From Megalonaias nervosa (lineage: Eukaryota > Mollusca > Bivalvia > Unionida > Unionidae), in contig JAECUM010004348.1 of assembly GCA_016617855.1 (NCBI GenBank), positions 62,001 to 126,000 of the forward strand: 64,000 bases of DNA. Direction: 5' to 3'. Positions 11,332-22,799 of the stretch are shown here, piece after piece; the first letter of the stretch is position 1; every line of letters begins with the position of its first letter. The position numbers and the translations under genes were made by a program. The notes below the pieces were generated by a model. The model worked only from the letters and a program-made list of their open reading frames with translations. It was not told the origin of the DNA and ran no database searches.

Positions 11332-12540
11332 CGCCACACTTAACCATGTATAATACACATCCATACATCCAACACAATGACACCTAATATGACAGGTACC
11401 ATAGTTGACCATGTATAATATGTATCTATACATCCAACACAATGACACCTAATATGACAGGTGCCACAGTTGACCATGTATAATATGTATCTATACATCC
11501 AACACAATGACACCTAATATGACAGGTGCCACAGTTGACCATGTATAATATGTATCTATACATCCAATACAATGACACCTAATATGACAGGTGCCACAGT
11601 TGACCATATATAATATGTATCTATACATCCAACACAATAGCACCTAATATGACAGGTGCCACAGTTGACCATATATAATATGTATCTATACATCTAACAC
11701 AATGACACCAACTATGACAGGTGCCACAGTTCACCAATTATAATACATGTCCTTATATCTAAGACAATGCCTTCTAATATGATAGGTACCATAGTTGGAC
11801 ATGTATAATACATGTCCGGGGCCCCGAGTGGCCGAGTGGTCTAAAGCGCTGTCCGTTACGAATCACTGCCATCTCACCTCTGTCTGCGTTGGTTTGAGTC
11901 TAAGATTCGGCGAATGTGGATATGTGAGAAAGCTTGCCAGTAGCTTCTCATGGGTCGGTAGTTCTTTCTGCGGATTTCCCGGTTTCTTCCTCCACCATTA
12001 ATACTGGCCGCCATGTATAGCCTATCGTGTGTTGAAAAATGGTGCTAAGCCCCACAACAACAATAATACATGTCCATTACACTGTGGCACCTCATATGCC
12101 ATGTACCACATTTAATCATGTATAATGCACATCCATTACACAGTGGCACCTCATATGCCACATGCCACAGTTAACAATGTATAATACACATCCATACATC
12201 CAAAACAATGACACTATATAAGCCAGGTATTACAGTTATCCAATGTATAACACATACATCCAGCATAATGACACCTAATTTGCCATGTATAATATACATC
12301 TATTACACAGCTGTACCTCATATGCCAGGTACCACTGATGACCATGTATAATACACATCTATTACACAGCTGTACCTCATATGCCAGGTACCACTGATGA
12401 CCACGTATAATACACATTTATTACACAGCTGTACCTCATATGCCAGGTACCACTGATGACCATGTATAATACACATTACACAGTTGTACCTCATGTGCCA
12501 GGTACCATTGATGACCATGTATAATACACATCAAACACAA
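11332..12540. repeat. 59-65-bp minisatellite array, interrupted by a SINE
   Basis: The left part (11332-11816) repeats a 65-bp unit containing tgacaggtgccacagttgac and tgtataatatgtatctatac. The right part (12063-12540) drifts to a 59-bp unit containing cagctgtacctcatatgcc and tgataccatgtataatacac-like text. Starts of the right units are spaced exactly 59 bp (12311, 12370, 12429). Both halves share the tgtataatac core, so this is one array with diverged subfamilies. The SINE at 11817-12062 landed inside it. Several long minus-strand frames here (12214-12690) are just the repeat read through and are not genes. Confidence 0.93.
11817..12062 (+). mobile_element. tRNA-derived SINE, family A copy 1 (CAA tail)
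   Basis: The head reads ggggccccgagtggccgagt, then ggtctaaagcgctgtccg, with box A-like tggccgagtgg and box B-like ggtttgagtct. The body follows with gggtcggtagttctttctg and cttcctccaccattaatact, and the tail is caacaacaa. A perfect 13-bp target-site duplication, ATAATACATGTCC, lies at 11804-11816 and 12063-12075. The insertion sits inside the minisatellite, so it is younger than at least part of the array. The 68-codon frame through its head is not a gene. Confidence 0.9.
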
Positions 12541-15500
12541 TTTCAAAACAAAAATATCGTCACATATTGTGCTTGCCAATAAGATCCACACAGTTAATTT
12601 TACTAATGAATTTATATAGCATAGACTGTGATTTTCAATTGCATTATGTAATGAAAGGTCTGGGTCTACATTCTTTGCAGTTGGCTCCATGCTATTTACA
12701 GGTGAATAATTTGTCAGGTTTCATCATTCTGAGGGCAAAAACCTATTGTCCAGCCTGCAGAACAAATGACAGAAACTGACAATGCCACAAGATGGACACC
12801 ATACTGAATGGCCATTCCTTGTGCAGTAAACTGCATAATTTGGGCATTTTTCAAATCACTCCATGGTTGCCCCCACCCCCCCAATAAACTGTTGTGCCTC
12901 CTCATATAAAATTTTCCCAATAATCATGCAGTACAGAGCGAGAAGTTTAATTTTCAAATGACATAAATATAGCCATCCTTTATCTTACAGCATGGTGTAT
13001 GTTGTGCCAGTTGTGAGTGCAAGCCATGACTCATTTGTGTACCCAATTGAGTGTACATGCAAACTCAAAATTAAAATTTGTGAAACTGTTGCAAAATAAA
13101 ACTACCAGTCTACATATTTAACAGATATCAGTATCTAGCTGTATTGCTAGTTTGAAAACAATTTCAGTTAATTTATATTTTGCAAGCCATAACATTTATT
13201 AGTGGGTACTCATTGTTCAGGGGCTTGTAAATGGTTCTTATTTGAGTAGTTCTAACAAATTCTTTCTAGCTCACATCCAACATGTATGATGTTTGCACAC
13301 CATCATATCTATTTCTCAGGTGAACATGGCCATAAGATGCTAATGAAAGGTACAACAGACAATTCATTAAGAAGCCCAAGTCTGCATTAGAAAATTTTAA
13401 ATGGGACCAAACTACATGTCTGCAGAGGGATCTTGGTTATAGAAGTGCCATTTTAGGGAGCTACAGAGGGAACAATATAAGAAGCTGGGTTACAGGATTC
13501 ATTCTAGACTGTGCCCCTGTGTCCATGAAATTAGTCTTACATCTTTAGTGCAAAAAACTTACCTCCATGGCATTTGTAAGGTGCATGAAATAGACCCAAG
13601 AATATATAGATAAAAGATCACTATGGTTAATTTTAGACTGTCTGAAATGAGTGCATCATAAGCTAAATGAATCAAGGGAACTGAGTGCCAAAGAAGCACA
13701 AAACCATCAATTTCATTGGTTGACAGAATTATATTGCTGATTATGATTGCTTGGGGACCAATCAAGCTCACATAGTCGATGTCAATGAAAGAAAATGTAA
13801 AGAAAAGATAAAATCTTTAGCAGAATCAGCTTTAAAAAAAAAAAAAATTTCTTCCCATGAAGCATACAGGGAGGAAAAATGTACGTCCAAAATAAATTCT
13901 AGACCAAAATGGTTAATCGGACACAAGGAAGCTGATATTGACCACAGGTGCTCAGTGAAATTAAATATTTCTTTTTCCAGCATTATATACTTTGACTTGG
14001 TTACTGAGTCAGACTATTGCATAGTGTTAGGCAGGGACATGGAGATAGTATATAAGATACTGGGCACATATAAAAGCTATAGCCCAAACAAGGAAACTGG
14101 TAAGAGACTAGCTTTTTCACTCATGATGAATTTAGTATTTGCTGCAGTTTGTGGTGCTTGATGCTGTCTAGTCATTGATCAAACAGCATATCTGGGTAAA
14201 GTCGCTTGTAAAATGTTTTATGTATTTGAAAAATTAAGCCAAGAAAGGGAAACAGGTCACAGTGTTAAATCTTTCACTGCAGTGAACTTGAACTTTGATG
14301 TAGAGCATATAAAATATGTATATATTAGCATATAAAGGCACTTCAGCACAATAATGGCCATATGATGGCAATTAAATGTAGCATTCCAAATAAATAAAAG
14401 CAAAGAATTGCACAAAAAATATTGGGAAGATATACCCTTCCATATAATTCCAAATGTGCAGCACCACAAGACAAGAAGGAAAATAAGTTAAAATTTCTGT
14501 AAAATGCATATACAATAAAACAGAATGGTAAAAAATATAGAATCCCTAAAGATAGGGTCAGCACTTGTTTTTTAAAAAACACTAAAAAATATCTCATTTT
14601 CTTTGGTGGTACAGCATTACAATGCTCCTTAATCGAGTTTACATGAAAAAAAATTCTCTTGCACAGATGGGAAGACAATACACACAACAGAAATGCATTC
14701 TACTGTCAGTGGACATCAGGGTATGCATCCCCATCTAGAGGTCCACATTACTCATGCATGTGTGTCCTATACAACATCAGTCAACCAATATTCAACAGAA
14801 CATCTGGTGCCATAATGCAAATCTGGTTTAGATATTGTGAAAACATCTAATGCCTATAAAAATTTACTGCCTATACAATAGGTTAAAGATTTACCTTGCC
14901 GTTACTTTGACCTTAATGCAGGTTGCATTATTGTATATGTAACAAATTTTCTACTTATGATGTACATCTGAGTAAACTTTAATGCAGATATCTTCAGTAG
15001 CTTGAAAGTTACTGCCTGGACAAGGAAACAAGTTGCCAAGTTATATTTTACATCATGACCTTGACCCTGAGGTTAGAAAACTGGTGTAAAAGTTGTATTG
15101 GCCCATGCTGTGACCTGATCTTTGAGCTATGAACCCAACTATTGTTACTTGATATATTGTAATACCTTACAAATTAAAGTGTTACAAATTTTCATTGTTC
15201 ACTTTTTTAAAAATTAACCTAAAAAACTTTTTTGCCTAACCTTAAAGTGGAACAACACAGAAATTGTATTTATGTCCATACATCAGTCCAGCTATCTATG
15301 TGAATAAACTTGTGAACATCCACATTTTTATTTGCTTTTAACCAGCGTCATCTTTACAAGCTTGAACAAGTTTGATGACGAGAACATTTGTATTTCCAGG
15401 TGTTACGATCAACTTGGAAAAGTTTTCCAAAGTCACAATTTGCAGCAGTCACAAGTTAGCTTAAGCCAAATATGCTGCAAAGCTTTATCTTAACAAAGCC

Positions 15501-16620
15501 TTGAAAGAGGTTACGGATACACAATTTTTAACCATTCTTGACAGAGTTATGGCCCTTGATGTACAGAGAATAAGTATCGTAATTGTAATAAGTGTTCAAT
15601 GAGTTCAGTGACAATATTTTTTTAATTTTAGAGTAAATGTAGCCCAGCCACTCATTTTGTCCTAATATAATTTTACTCCTAGTTATTTTGTTTTTGCTCT
15701 TGTGTTTTCTAAGTAGTTTAAAATCTACTGACCTACAACTTGTTTATTAAAGTAATGTGAATCATGTTCGTACAGCAAACCAATGGTTGTTTTGAGCGAT
15801 TTTCTGGCCCAGATTATATACATAACATAGAGTAGCAGTGGTAGTGTTAGTAGTAATAGAAGGCAACAGATTGTCTTAATTACATCAAATTAGTTTATTC
15901 TTGCCAATTTAATCCTATCAGTCAACTAATTCTATGTAGACCATGTCCACTCATGATGCCTTTTGACATTCTTTTTAAACAGCTATGTGTACAAAAGAGA
16001 CACAAGGATAAAATACACCAGATATTACAGATTAGAGCTGGGTACCAGAAAACATTTTGTATTGCAGTAAACCACAGCATTTCTGAATGTACTACAATAC
16101 ATATCACAATTATACTATGGACCAACAATTTTGTGTTCTGTGGCAGGGGCCCCAACACTTTAATTTCCTTCTGTCAATAGCTGGAAAAATATCGTGGTCT
16201 TGTTTAACAAGCTCAGTCAATTTGATGCAAGATAAGCTCATTAATATACAAGGATCTTGCAAATTATCAATCTCATCTGAGACCTTAATCATATATGCAA
16301 ATATTCAAAGTTTGCTTAAGACTTGATAAAAAATATAAACTCCAGATTGGTAACAAATAATTGTTGACAGATGGACAACAGGCTGATGAGAAACTGTATG
16401 GTGGCTCCTGTCTCTTCAATTGAAATAGGTTTTCTCCTTAATAATAGGTTGTTAATCCTGTGGTGCTGATTAAATATTTTCAAAGATGGACACAAAAATA
16501 TAAAAATGGTGTTTTGCCTATAAGTAATTTTATGATAACCTAGCCTTCTACTCAAGCAGGCAAGACAGAAATAATAGCATATCAGAGTACAATCTTTGGG
16601 CATACATGCCAAAACCATGA
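12541..16620. other. About 4 kb with no recognised gene
   Basis: AT-rich intergenic-type DNA. The frame 13751-14161 (136 codons, lysine-rich start, no ATG) has a clean run but no recognised domain or clear splice context, so it is not called. Around 14880-15130 there are 'gaccttgaccctgagg'-type phrases common in invertebrate intergenic repeats. Nothing else stands out. Confidence 0.45.
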
Positions 16621-16624
16621 GAGG

Positions 16625-17060
16625 TATAAGTGAAATTATTGCTGTTGTAAGTGGCAAAAAAGTGTAATTTGGGAGTAAAAAGTGTAATCTATATATTACA
16701 TGCCAGAATTACAGCATGTATAAAAAAGATATATTTGCCATTAACCCAATTCTGCATCTGGTCAAATTTTTTGTCATAAAGAGCAAAACCCATATGGACT
16801 GGAAGCAAAATACAAACACAAAATGTACTGAAAAATTATTTATATTCAGCACTCATTATAATTAGTCTACACGAGTAACTTTCACTGAATGATCGTGAAC
16901 TGGAATATTACAATGAGCATGATTATGTGCTTAGCATACTGTACAACTCTCACATCCTTCTTTTAAAGTATGTAAAGTGGTATTGATTTGTCCATTTTTC
17001 TGATCTTTCGTTTTGAAGTTATAAAAGATCTATCTACTCTAACATTTTCCATCATAAAAC
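16625..17060 (+). repeat. Dispersed repeat R1, copy 1
   Basis: This segment aligns by eye in direct orientation with 58375-58815. Shared landmarks in order are taagtggcaaaaaag, attacatgccagaattacag, aatacaaacacaaaat, tttatattcagcactca, tgtaaagtggt and cattttccatcat. There are small indels. I see no terminal repeats, tail or coding frame. It may be an interspersed element or an old duplication. Confidence 0.75.
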
Positions 17061-18130
17061 ATCTACTACTCACACCGTAATACATTTCACATAACATGTG
17101 GTGCCATTTACTTTAAAAGTATAGACTGGTCTGCAAACTAACTAGATTACCAATATGTGAGGTAAAGTTCAAATATAAAGAAACCCATCTGTTTTCTTGG
17201 AAATTGGTTATATGCAGTTGCTATAAATAGCAAATAAGGAAGTTATTGCATCAATCATTTTTTTAAAGAATATATTTAAATTTATATTAGTGGAATTCAA
17301 CCGGTGATAATAGAAATGAAAAAAAAAACCTTTTATTGCTTTATTTTTTAAATTTTTTATTGTACCAAATAAGCATAATCCATATACATGCAAGTGTAAA
17401 ATGTAATTTAGTGGAAAAAAGCATAAATTAAGACAAAGGGTTATGGTTGGCATGTATGTTTAGATACAAAGTAATGTTTAGAATGAATACAGCAACTGAT
17501 ATAAAAGATATGTGACTTTAAAAACTTGAACACAGGACCTAATATAAATGCCACTGTTCATGCAGCTGCCATTCTATGAGAAAACAGGATACCGGTACTC
17601 ACTTTAACATGGCAATACTAGCAACTGTCAAACTCTATTTCACCAAATAGATCAAAGTTGCTTACAAATACTTAAGAATATCAAATGTAGTAGTTTTTTT
17701 AAATATTTCTCTGCCAATATATTTTTTAACTTTGACATGGTTTTACCAGCAAATTTTTCTTACTGGAGCAAAACTCATTTTAAAACAACCCAATTACCAG
17801 CAAACAAATATAATTGTGTAAAAATTTCTAATCTTTAATTACAACATTGCAATATAGTTTACGCAAGTTTGTGATTGTACACCGTCTCCAACATCAATGC
17901 ATCTCATAAAATATTTTCATTTCTGTCCATCCACTTACCACCCACAATGTATTGTTATAATAGTGTCCCAAGATTGTGATGATTCTACAGCATTACAAAT
18001 GAATTTTGTAGCAAATTATTTTGCCTTCTGAGTGATACTCTCATTTCAATCATCCTTATAACTATGAATTACAAAGCTTAATCACTCAGGTATATTATTT
18101 AGCTAATTTTTATAAATAAACTTGCGTATT
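17061..18130. other. Non-coding, nothing recognised
   Basis: AT-rich with poly-A/T runs and no supported feature. Confidence 0.45.
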
Positions 18131-18134
18131 TTTT

Positions 18135-18885
18135 AAATGGTCTCCATTTTTTTGAAAGGGGAAGAACTCTGTAATCCCAAACCTTTCTCAATTGTCAATA
18201 TCATGAGTTGCTTCCCATGTCTGATCAGCCAACCCAAACAAGACCTCAGTAAGGCTGTTATTTTTCTAAAGGTTAGCCCAACGTTTAGTAAGGTGAAAAA
18301 TATGTATTGCTTCTTGCTAGATGTATCAAGTGATGTAATCCTTGTTTTTGCTTTCTTCTCAAATCTGACATGATGTCCATAATCATCTCTCCTGCCCTGA
18401 GCAATACTCAAATCAACACGTCTGATCAAATATACAAATATATCAGAGATAATTGTTCCTTTCCTGCCTTTCTTTCAACAACTGAATATTCCTTTCCATA
18501 TTTCTGTGCTGATTGCACTTTTTAAGATTGTTGAACTTTTAAAGACGCCAACTGTCCCTTTCTCCATCAACACACCGTCATGTTTTATACGACATCTCTA
18601 GATATAAGCAAAAGGTTGACTATGAAGGAGTTTTGCATGAAAAAATTTGGCAATGAATGCATCCAAGGTACTACTAGTCTGTTTCCCTGATCAGTGTATG
18701 GAACCTAATATGAAAACCAGGATCCAGACAAAACCGGACAAGTCAATATCCAGATTTGATTGCAATAATCCAATTTTCACTTTTTGCAATTATTCTCCGC
18801 AATTTAAGGATAATTTCAACAAGACTTATGGTCAGATTGTAAGGGCTGGCAGGTCTGCCTTGCTTACCTTTACAGTGAGGAAAAT
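18135..18885. mobile_element. Dispersed repeat R2, copy 1 (transposon relic)
   Basis: Shares ordered landmarks with 55860-56650: ctcagtaaggc, taaggtg, acatgatgtcca, ctcaaat, gtttccctgatcag and the strong block cgtaagagttggcaggtctgcc-like (here attgtaagggctggcaggtc). Part is also shared with 39200-39560. The minus-strand frame 18133-18429 (98 codons) and plus-strand frame 18647-19027 (126 codons) lie in it but show no transposase motif that I recognise. The superfamily is unknown. Confidence 0.55.
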
Positions 18886-19069
18886 ATATGTTAAACAAAT
18901 GTCCCTTGATGGGACTGATACTCTAAAAAGAATTTCCAGGAATCAATACAATTTCTCAGTGTTGAAACCATCTTTAATCTTCTTAAGCAATAACATTTTC
19001 AAATTACCGTGTGTGACAACCTATTGACTATAATAATGGCATCATTATTATTTAGACAAACCAGACACC

Positions 19070-20200
19070 ATTAAAAAACAACTTTTGGTAAAAATCCCAT
19101 GCTATTATGACCCTCCATTCAGAATTAATGACAAGATTATGAAAATGTTTCATTGTGGCAGCCATATTGGCTGTCTGCAGGAAACCAGATTCATTTAGGG
19201 CCAACTGAATATGAGAATTATTCTGGTGAAAAGCCCATGATGATATTACTTTCCATTTAAGACGTGTAGCAATTTAGATTTTCAACATGGCTGCCATGGT
19301 GGCCATATTGGATGTCAGATCACCATTTTCATTTAGTACCAACTAGACATCATATGAAGTCTTGTGATGAAAACCAAAGGTCTACAGGACTCCCCATCAA
19401 TGAGGAGCAACATTAAGATTTTTTAAGTTAGCCACTATGGTGGTCATATTGGATATCAGAACATCACAATTTTTATTTAAGACGAACTTGACACCAGAAC
19501 AAGTCTTTGGTGAAACTTCCATCGTGGCATGACTTTTCATTCAACAAATTTGGTTAGGTTTTTGTGGGTTTAACACCATTTTGAGCACATGGCTGCCAGT
19601 ATAGATGGTGTAGAAAGAATCTGGGAAAACCCCCAGGAACAATCACTGACCCATGGCTTTCGCACATACCCACATTGGCTGAGCGAGAGACTTGAACCCA
19701 ATCAGACTGAGGTGAGATGGCAGTGATTGGTACAGGCCAGCATCTTAGACCACACATCCATCCATTCAAAAGGAGTAGCAACAAGATTTTCAAAATGGCT
19801 ATTGTGATGGCCATACTGGATGTCAAATCTGCACCATTTTCATTCATGAACAGACAGACATCATAATAGGTCTTTTAGAAAAAGCCCATGCTGATACGAC
19901 AATACATTCAGGTGCAGAAATGATAAGATTTTCAAGATGGATGTCATGGACACCATTTTCATCAAAAACCAACTTCACATCAGAAGAAATCTTGTGAAAA
20001 CCTTTTGCACATGGGACTTTCCTTGCAGCAGGAGTAGTGACAAGATTTTCAAGATAATTGCCATGGTGACCATATTCTACATAGATCAGCACCATCTTCA
20101 TTTAGGACCAGCATAACAAGTTTTTATTGGAAACCCTAGATTACAGGACCATCCATTCAGCAATAGTGATAAAATCTTAAAGATGGCTGTGGTGGGTAAA
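19070..20200 (+). repeat. About 140-bp 'aagatggctgcc' satellite, array 1
   Basis: Diverged tandem units each contain a block like aagattttcaagatggctgc, then ggtggccatattggat, then caccattttcattt and accaactagacatcat. Successive 'gccatattgg' or 'gtcatattgg' phrases fall at about 19162, 19303 and 19444, a period near 141 bp. A family A SINE interrupts it. Related arrays are at 26.2-28.4 and 43.3-43.9 kb, with an inverted relic at 2.3 kb. Confidence 0.8.
19555..19762 (-). mobile_element. tRNA-derived SINE, family A copy 2 (diverged)
   Basis: Minus-strand copy of the CAA-tail SINE. On the plus strand it begins near gggtttaacaccatttt and ends with the tRNA head region (gaggtgagatggcagtgatt, then ttagaccac). 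It is more diverged than the other copies and only a weak flanking duplication (cattcaa) is visible. It sits inside satellite array 1. Confidence 0.75.
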
Positions 20201-20699
20201 ACCTCTGCAAAATATAATAAAATCTGCCGATCACCAACCTCGAGACCATGTGAAGATACAGCTTTATAGCAAATTTGGTTGAAATCAGTGAAAGAAATAT
20301 GAATGTTATAGTGTGCCAATCCTCAGGACATATGCTCACCCTGGCACTCATGTAAGCCCTTACTGAAATGAAGCATGGAAGAAAATTAGGTGAATAAAAG
20401 ATAATGTGATTTCTCTGGTTTTCACAGGCTTGATTAAGACCTCTCAGATGCTTGATCAAACAGATATGGACTGTTTCTGTCAAACTGATAATGTGCTGGT
20501 GGTGGGCAATTAGGTTTTCCATCAAAATCTAGAAATTATGGTGGTATATGCCTTCATTGGCAACATAAAATCTTCATTTAAGTTCATTTCATACACTTAG
20601 CATCAATTATAGAGATGTTTATAAAAGACAGTAGAATATTTTTTAATATTCCATTTGTTGTACTGTTGGATAAGAAAATGAAGACAAATACATATTTAG

Positions 20700-21348
20700 G
20701 TTGATCAAGTTTTGTATTTCTTTATTCAAGTACTTTTTTCATTTGAATGTTCATCATAGAACATATTAATTTATACACTTGTATTTATATAATGTTAATA
20801 GTTCATGCAAATATGCATAAAAATCATTAACATTTGACAAGTTAATTACAAACTTGGCTTTTGAACAGTACAATGTCAAGTATCGGTAGGACACTGGAAA
20901 TAAAACAATCTGGTTATGTTAGAACTTGACATTCACACTTTCACTGCTGATAACTGCAAACATTACTGACTTGGTTATAACAGCAGTAGATGTGTTTTGC
21001 AATCAGTAACATAACTGATGTGATGAAACCTAGCACTTTACCAAAATGTCTTCGGAGACAGAACATTTTCAGTATCATCATTTTTATTACTCATTAATTG
21101 GTACACTTCAACTTTTTAAAAATAATCTACTTAAATTCTAAATTTTAAATAGAAGTCATAATACCGATAATGATGTATTTAAAATTAAGCATCCCAAGTT
21201 CATATGATGATGAAATGTTAAATAAAGTAAAATGTTAACAAACTGCAAATTTCAAAATGAAGATAAACTTAAGATAGAGCTAGTTCATTCTGTGGTAAAG
21301 CTCTGTTGTTCCATATTATACATCACACTTAAATGGAAAGCCAACACT
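20700..21348 (-). other. C1QBP: 3' UTR of C1QBP
   Basis: AT-rich sequence immediately downstream (minus strand) of the C1QBP stop codon at 21349-21351, with no competing frame. The end is placed at the AATAAA on the minus strand (plus TTTATT at 20721-20726). An earlier candidate TTTATT lies near 21085. Confidence 0.5.
20721..20726 (-). terminator. C1QBP: Probable C1QBP polyadenylation signal
   Basis: Minus-strand AATAAA, followed downstream by a short A/T and GATCAA-containing tract. It is the last good hexamer before the satellite-bearing intergenic DNA. Confidence 0.45.
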
Positions 21349-21498
21349 TCACTTTTCTTGCAGAAAACCCTTTAGGTCCTTCAAAAAGTTGATGTAGCGA
21401 CCATGTTCATAATCTGTGCTGAACTTGGTAATTTCTGTGATGAACTCGTCTGTCACTCCTCTCTCATCAAGCATATCCATCAGTTTGTCATACATAAC
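21349..21498 (-). CDS. C1QBP: C1QBP terminal exon
   Basis: The acceptor (minus strand gttctttgccag) is followed by 49 codons and TGA. It starts VMYDKLMDMLDERGVTDEF and ends KDLKGFLQEK. This is the C-terminal helix region of p32. The mammalian counterpart reads 'LYDHLMDFLADRGV...EHQEYITFLEDLKSF', and the same spacing of LMD, RGV, EH, YI.FL and DLK is seen here. This helix packs on the beta-sheet core and helps form the trimer. The exon begins in phase 0, matching the donor at 28943. Codon pattern and conservation are strong and no break is present. Confidence 0.95.
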   Translation of the reverse strand, partial: VMYDKLMDMLDERGVTDEFITEITKFSTDYEHGRYINFLKDLKGFLQEK

Positions 21499-21637
21499 CT
21501 GGCAAAGAACAAAACTTTCAATATATATATAAATATAGCAAAATATATAAACACTGCAAATCTGGTTCTCTCAAGATGTACACAACAATGACAAAGGGCA
21601 AATTTTCCAGATTATTATTAAGCAATGAACTAGTCTG

Positions 21638-21697
<60 letters not shown>
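21638..21697. repeat. (GA)n microsatellite in C1QBP intron
   Basis: About 30 GA dinucleotides with minor interruptions. It produces a serine/leucine-rich spurious frame on the minus strand. Confidence 0.95.
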
Positions 21698-21698
<1 letters not shown>

Positions 21699-22422
21699 AG
21701 GTAGAGAGATAGAGAAGGTAACATATTACTGAGAAATGAAAAAGAATTTACTGCTTTAATCTAAATTTTCCCCCATTTCATGAGAGAGTTTACTACCACA
21801 GGATAATTCATAAAGATATGTGTGGCTGACGCAAGGTTGTAAATACGCTAATTAAGAAGGAATAAAAAATAAAGGCAATAAATTGCCATATGCAAACAAA
21901 TTATTCTGTTGTGTGACAATATGAACAAGAACTCATAATTTGTAATGTCATTTTCACATCATAAATATTCTCTACAATATATTAATTGCCCTCTAAAGGT
22001 AAGCCAACAAAACACTGATGCAGTTCATTGGCATACTGTCCAAGCAACCACCACTGTGGCTAGTGGGGGCTAAATCATCCCACCAATCTATTTTTATTGG
22101 AAAGAGGCTCCAGAATTATGTTTTGCAAAGGAGTGGGGAACATAGTTTTATCATGCAATTATTCTAGTTGCCAATTTTTTTTGTTTGCTTTGTAGTTTCA
22201 TGACAAACGGGATCTTCCTCTCACAGTTTATTATAAGTACATTAGACAGCAATGACTATTTTAGATAAGAGGCCCAAGTGAGTCCAAGACTTCACCTTGA
22301 TGATGTGTATCTAAAAAGCAAAAACAAGAGCAGTTAGTGAAGAAATCAGGGTTAGCCACATGATTTTTGGGGGAAATTTTCTTCAAATTCTATTGATTGT
22401 CAATAAGATAAAGGTCATCCGA

Positions 22423-22673
22423 TGTTGCTGTTGAAGGGTTTAACTCCATTTTTTTAGCACAAGATAGGCCATACATGGTGGCCAGCATTAATGCTGGAGA
22501 AAGAACCCAGGAAAGCCCCAGAAAGAACCACCGACCCATGAAAAGCTACTGGCAAGCTTTCTCACATGCCCAAATTGGCCGAACCCGAGACTCAAACCCA
22601 CGCAGACAGAGGTGAGATGGCAGTGATTCGTAACAGTTAGCGCTTTAGACCACTCAGCCACTTGGGGCCCCAG
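22423..22673 (-). mobile_element. tRNA-derived SINE, family A copy 3
   Basis: Minus-strand copy with CAA/CAG tail at the left (plus gttgctgttgaagggtttaa) and the tRNA head at the right (ccactcagccacttggggcc). An 11-bp flanking duplication with one mismatch, AGGTCATC(C/T)GA, lies at 22412-22422 and 22674-22684. Confidence 0.88.
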
Positions 22674-22799
22674 AGGTCATCTGAAGAGATATATTAAAGT
22701 TTTTGGAGTCCTGGCCCATAAATCAAAGTGTAGTAACATAATGGATGTATAGCTGGACAGAAAAATAGACAAAAATATTACTAAGATTACTACAAACAG

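Noticed and set aside
11817..11890. Possible tRNA gene at the SINE head
   Set aside because: Box A/B-like text is present, but it is followed by a SINE body and flanked by target duplications; the same head recurs in four other copies.
12214..12690. Three overlapping minus-strand frames with repeated 'GTWHMRY' text
   Set aside because: They are the 59-bp minisatellite read through; the repetition is DNA-level.
13751..14161. 136-codon frame, lysine-rich start
   Set aside because: No ATG, no recognised domain, no splice-bounded context; probably chance in AT-rich DNA.
21518..21724. Leucine/serine-rich minus-strand frame
   Set aside because: Produced by the (GA)n microsatellite.
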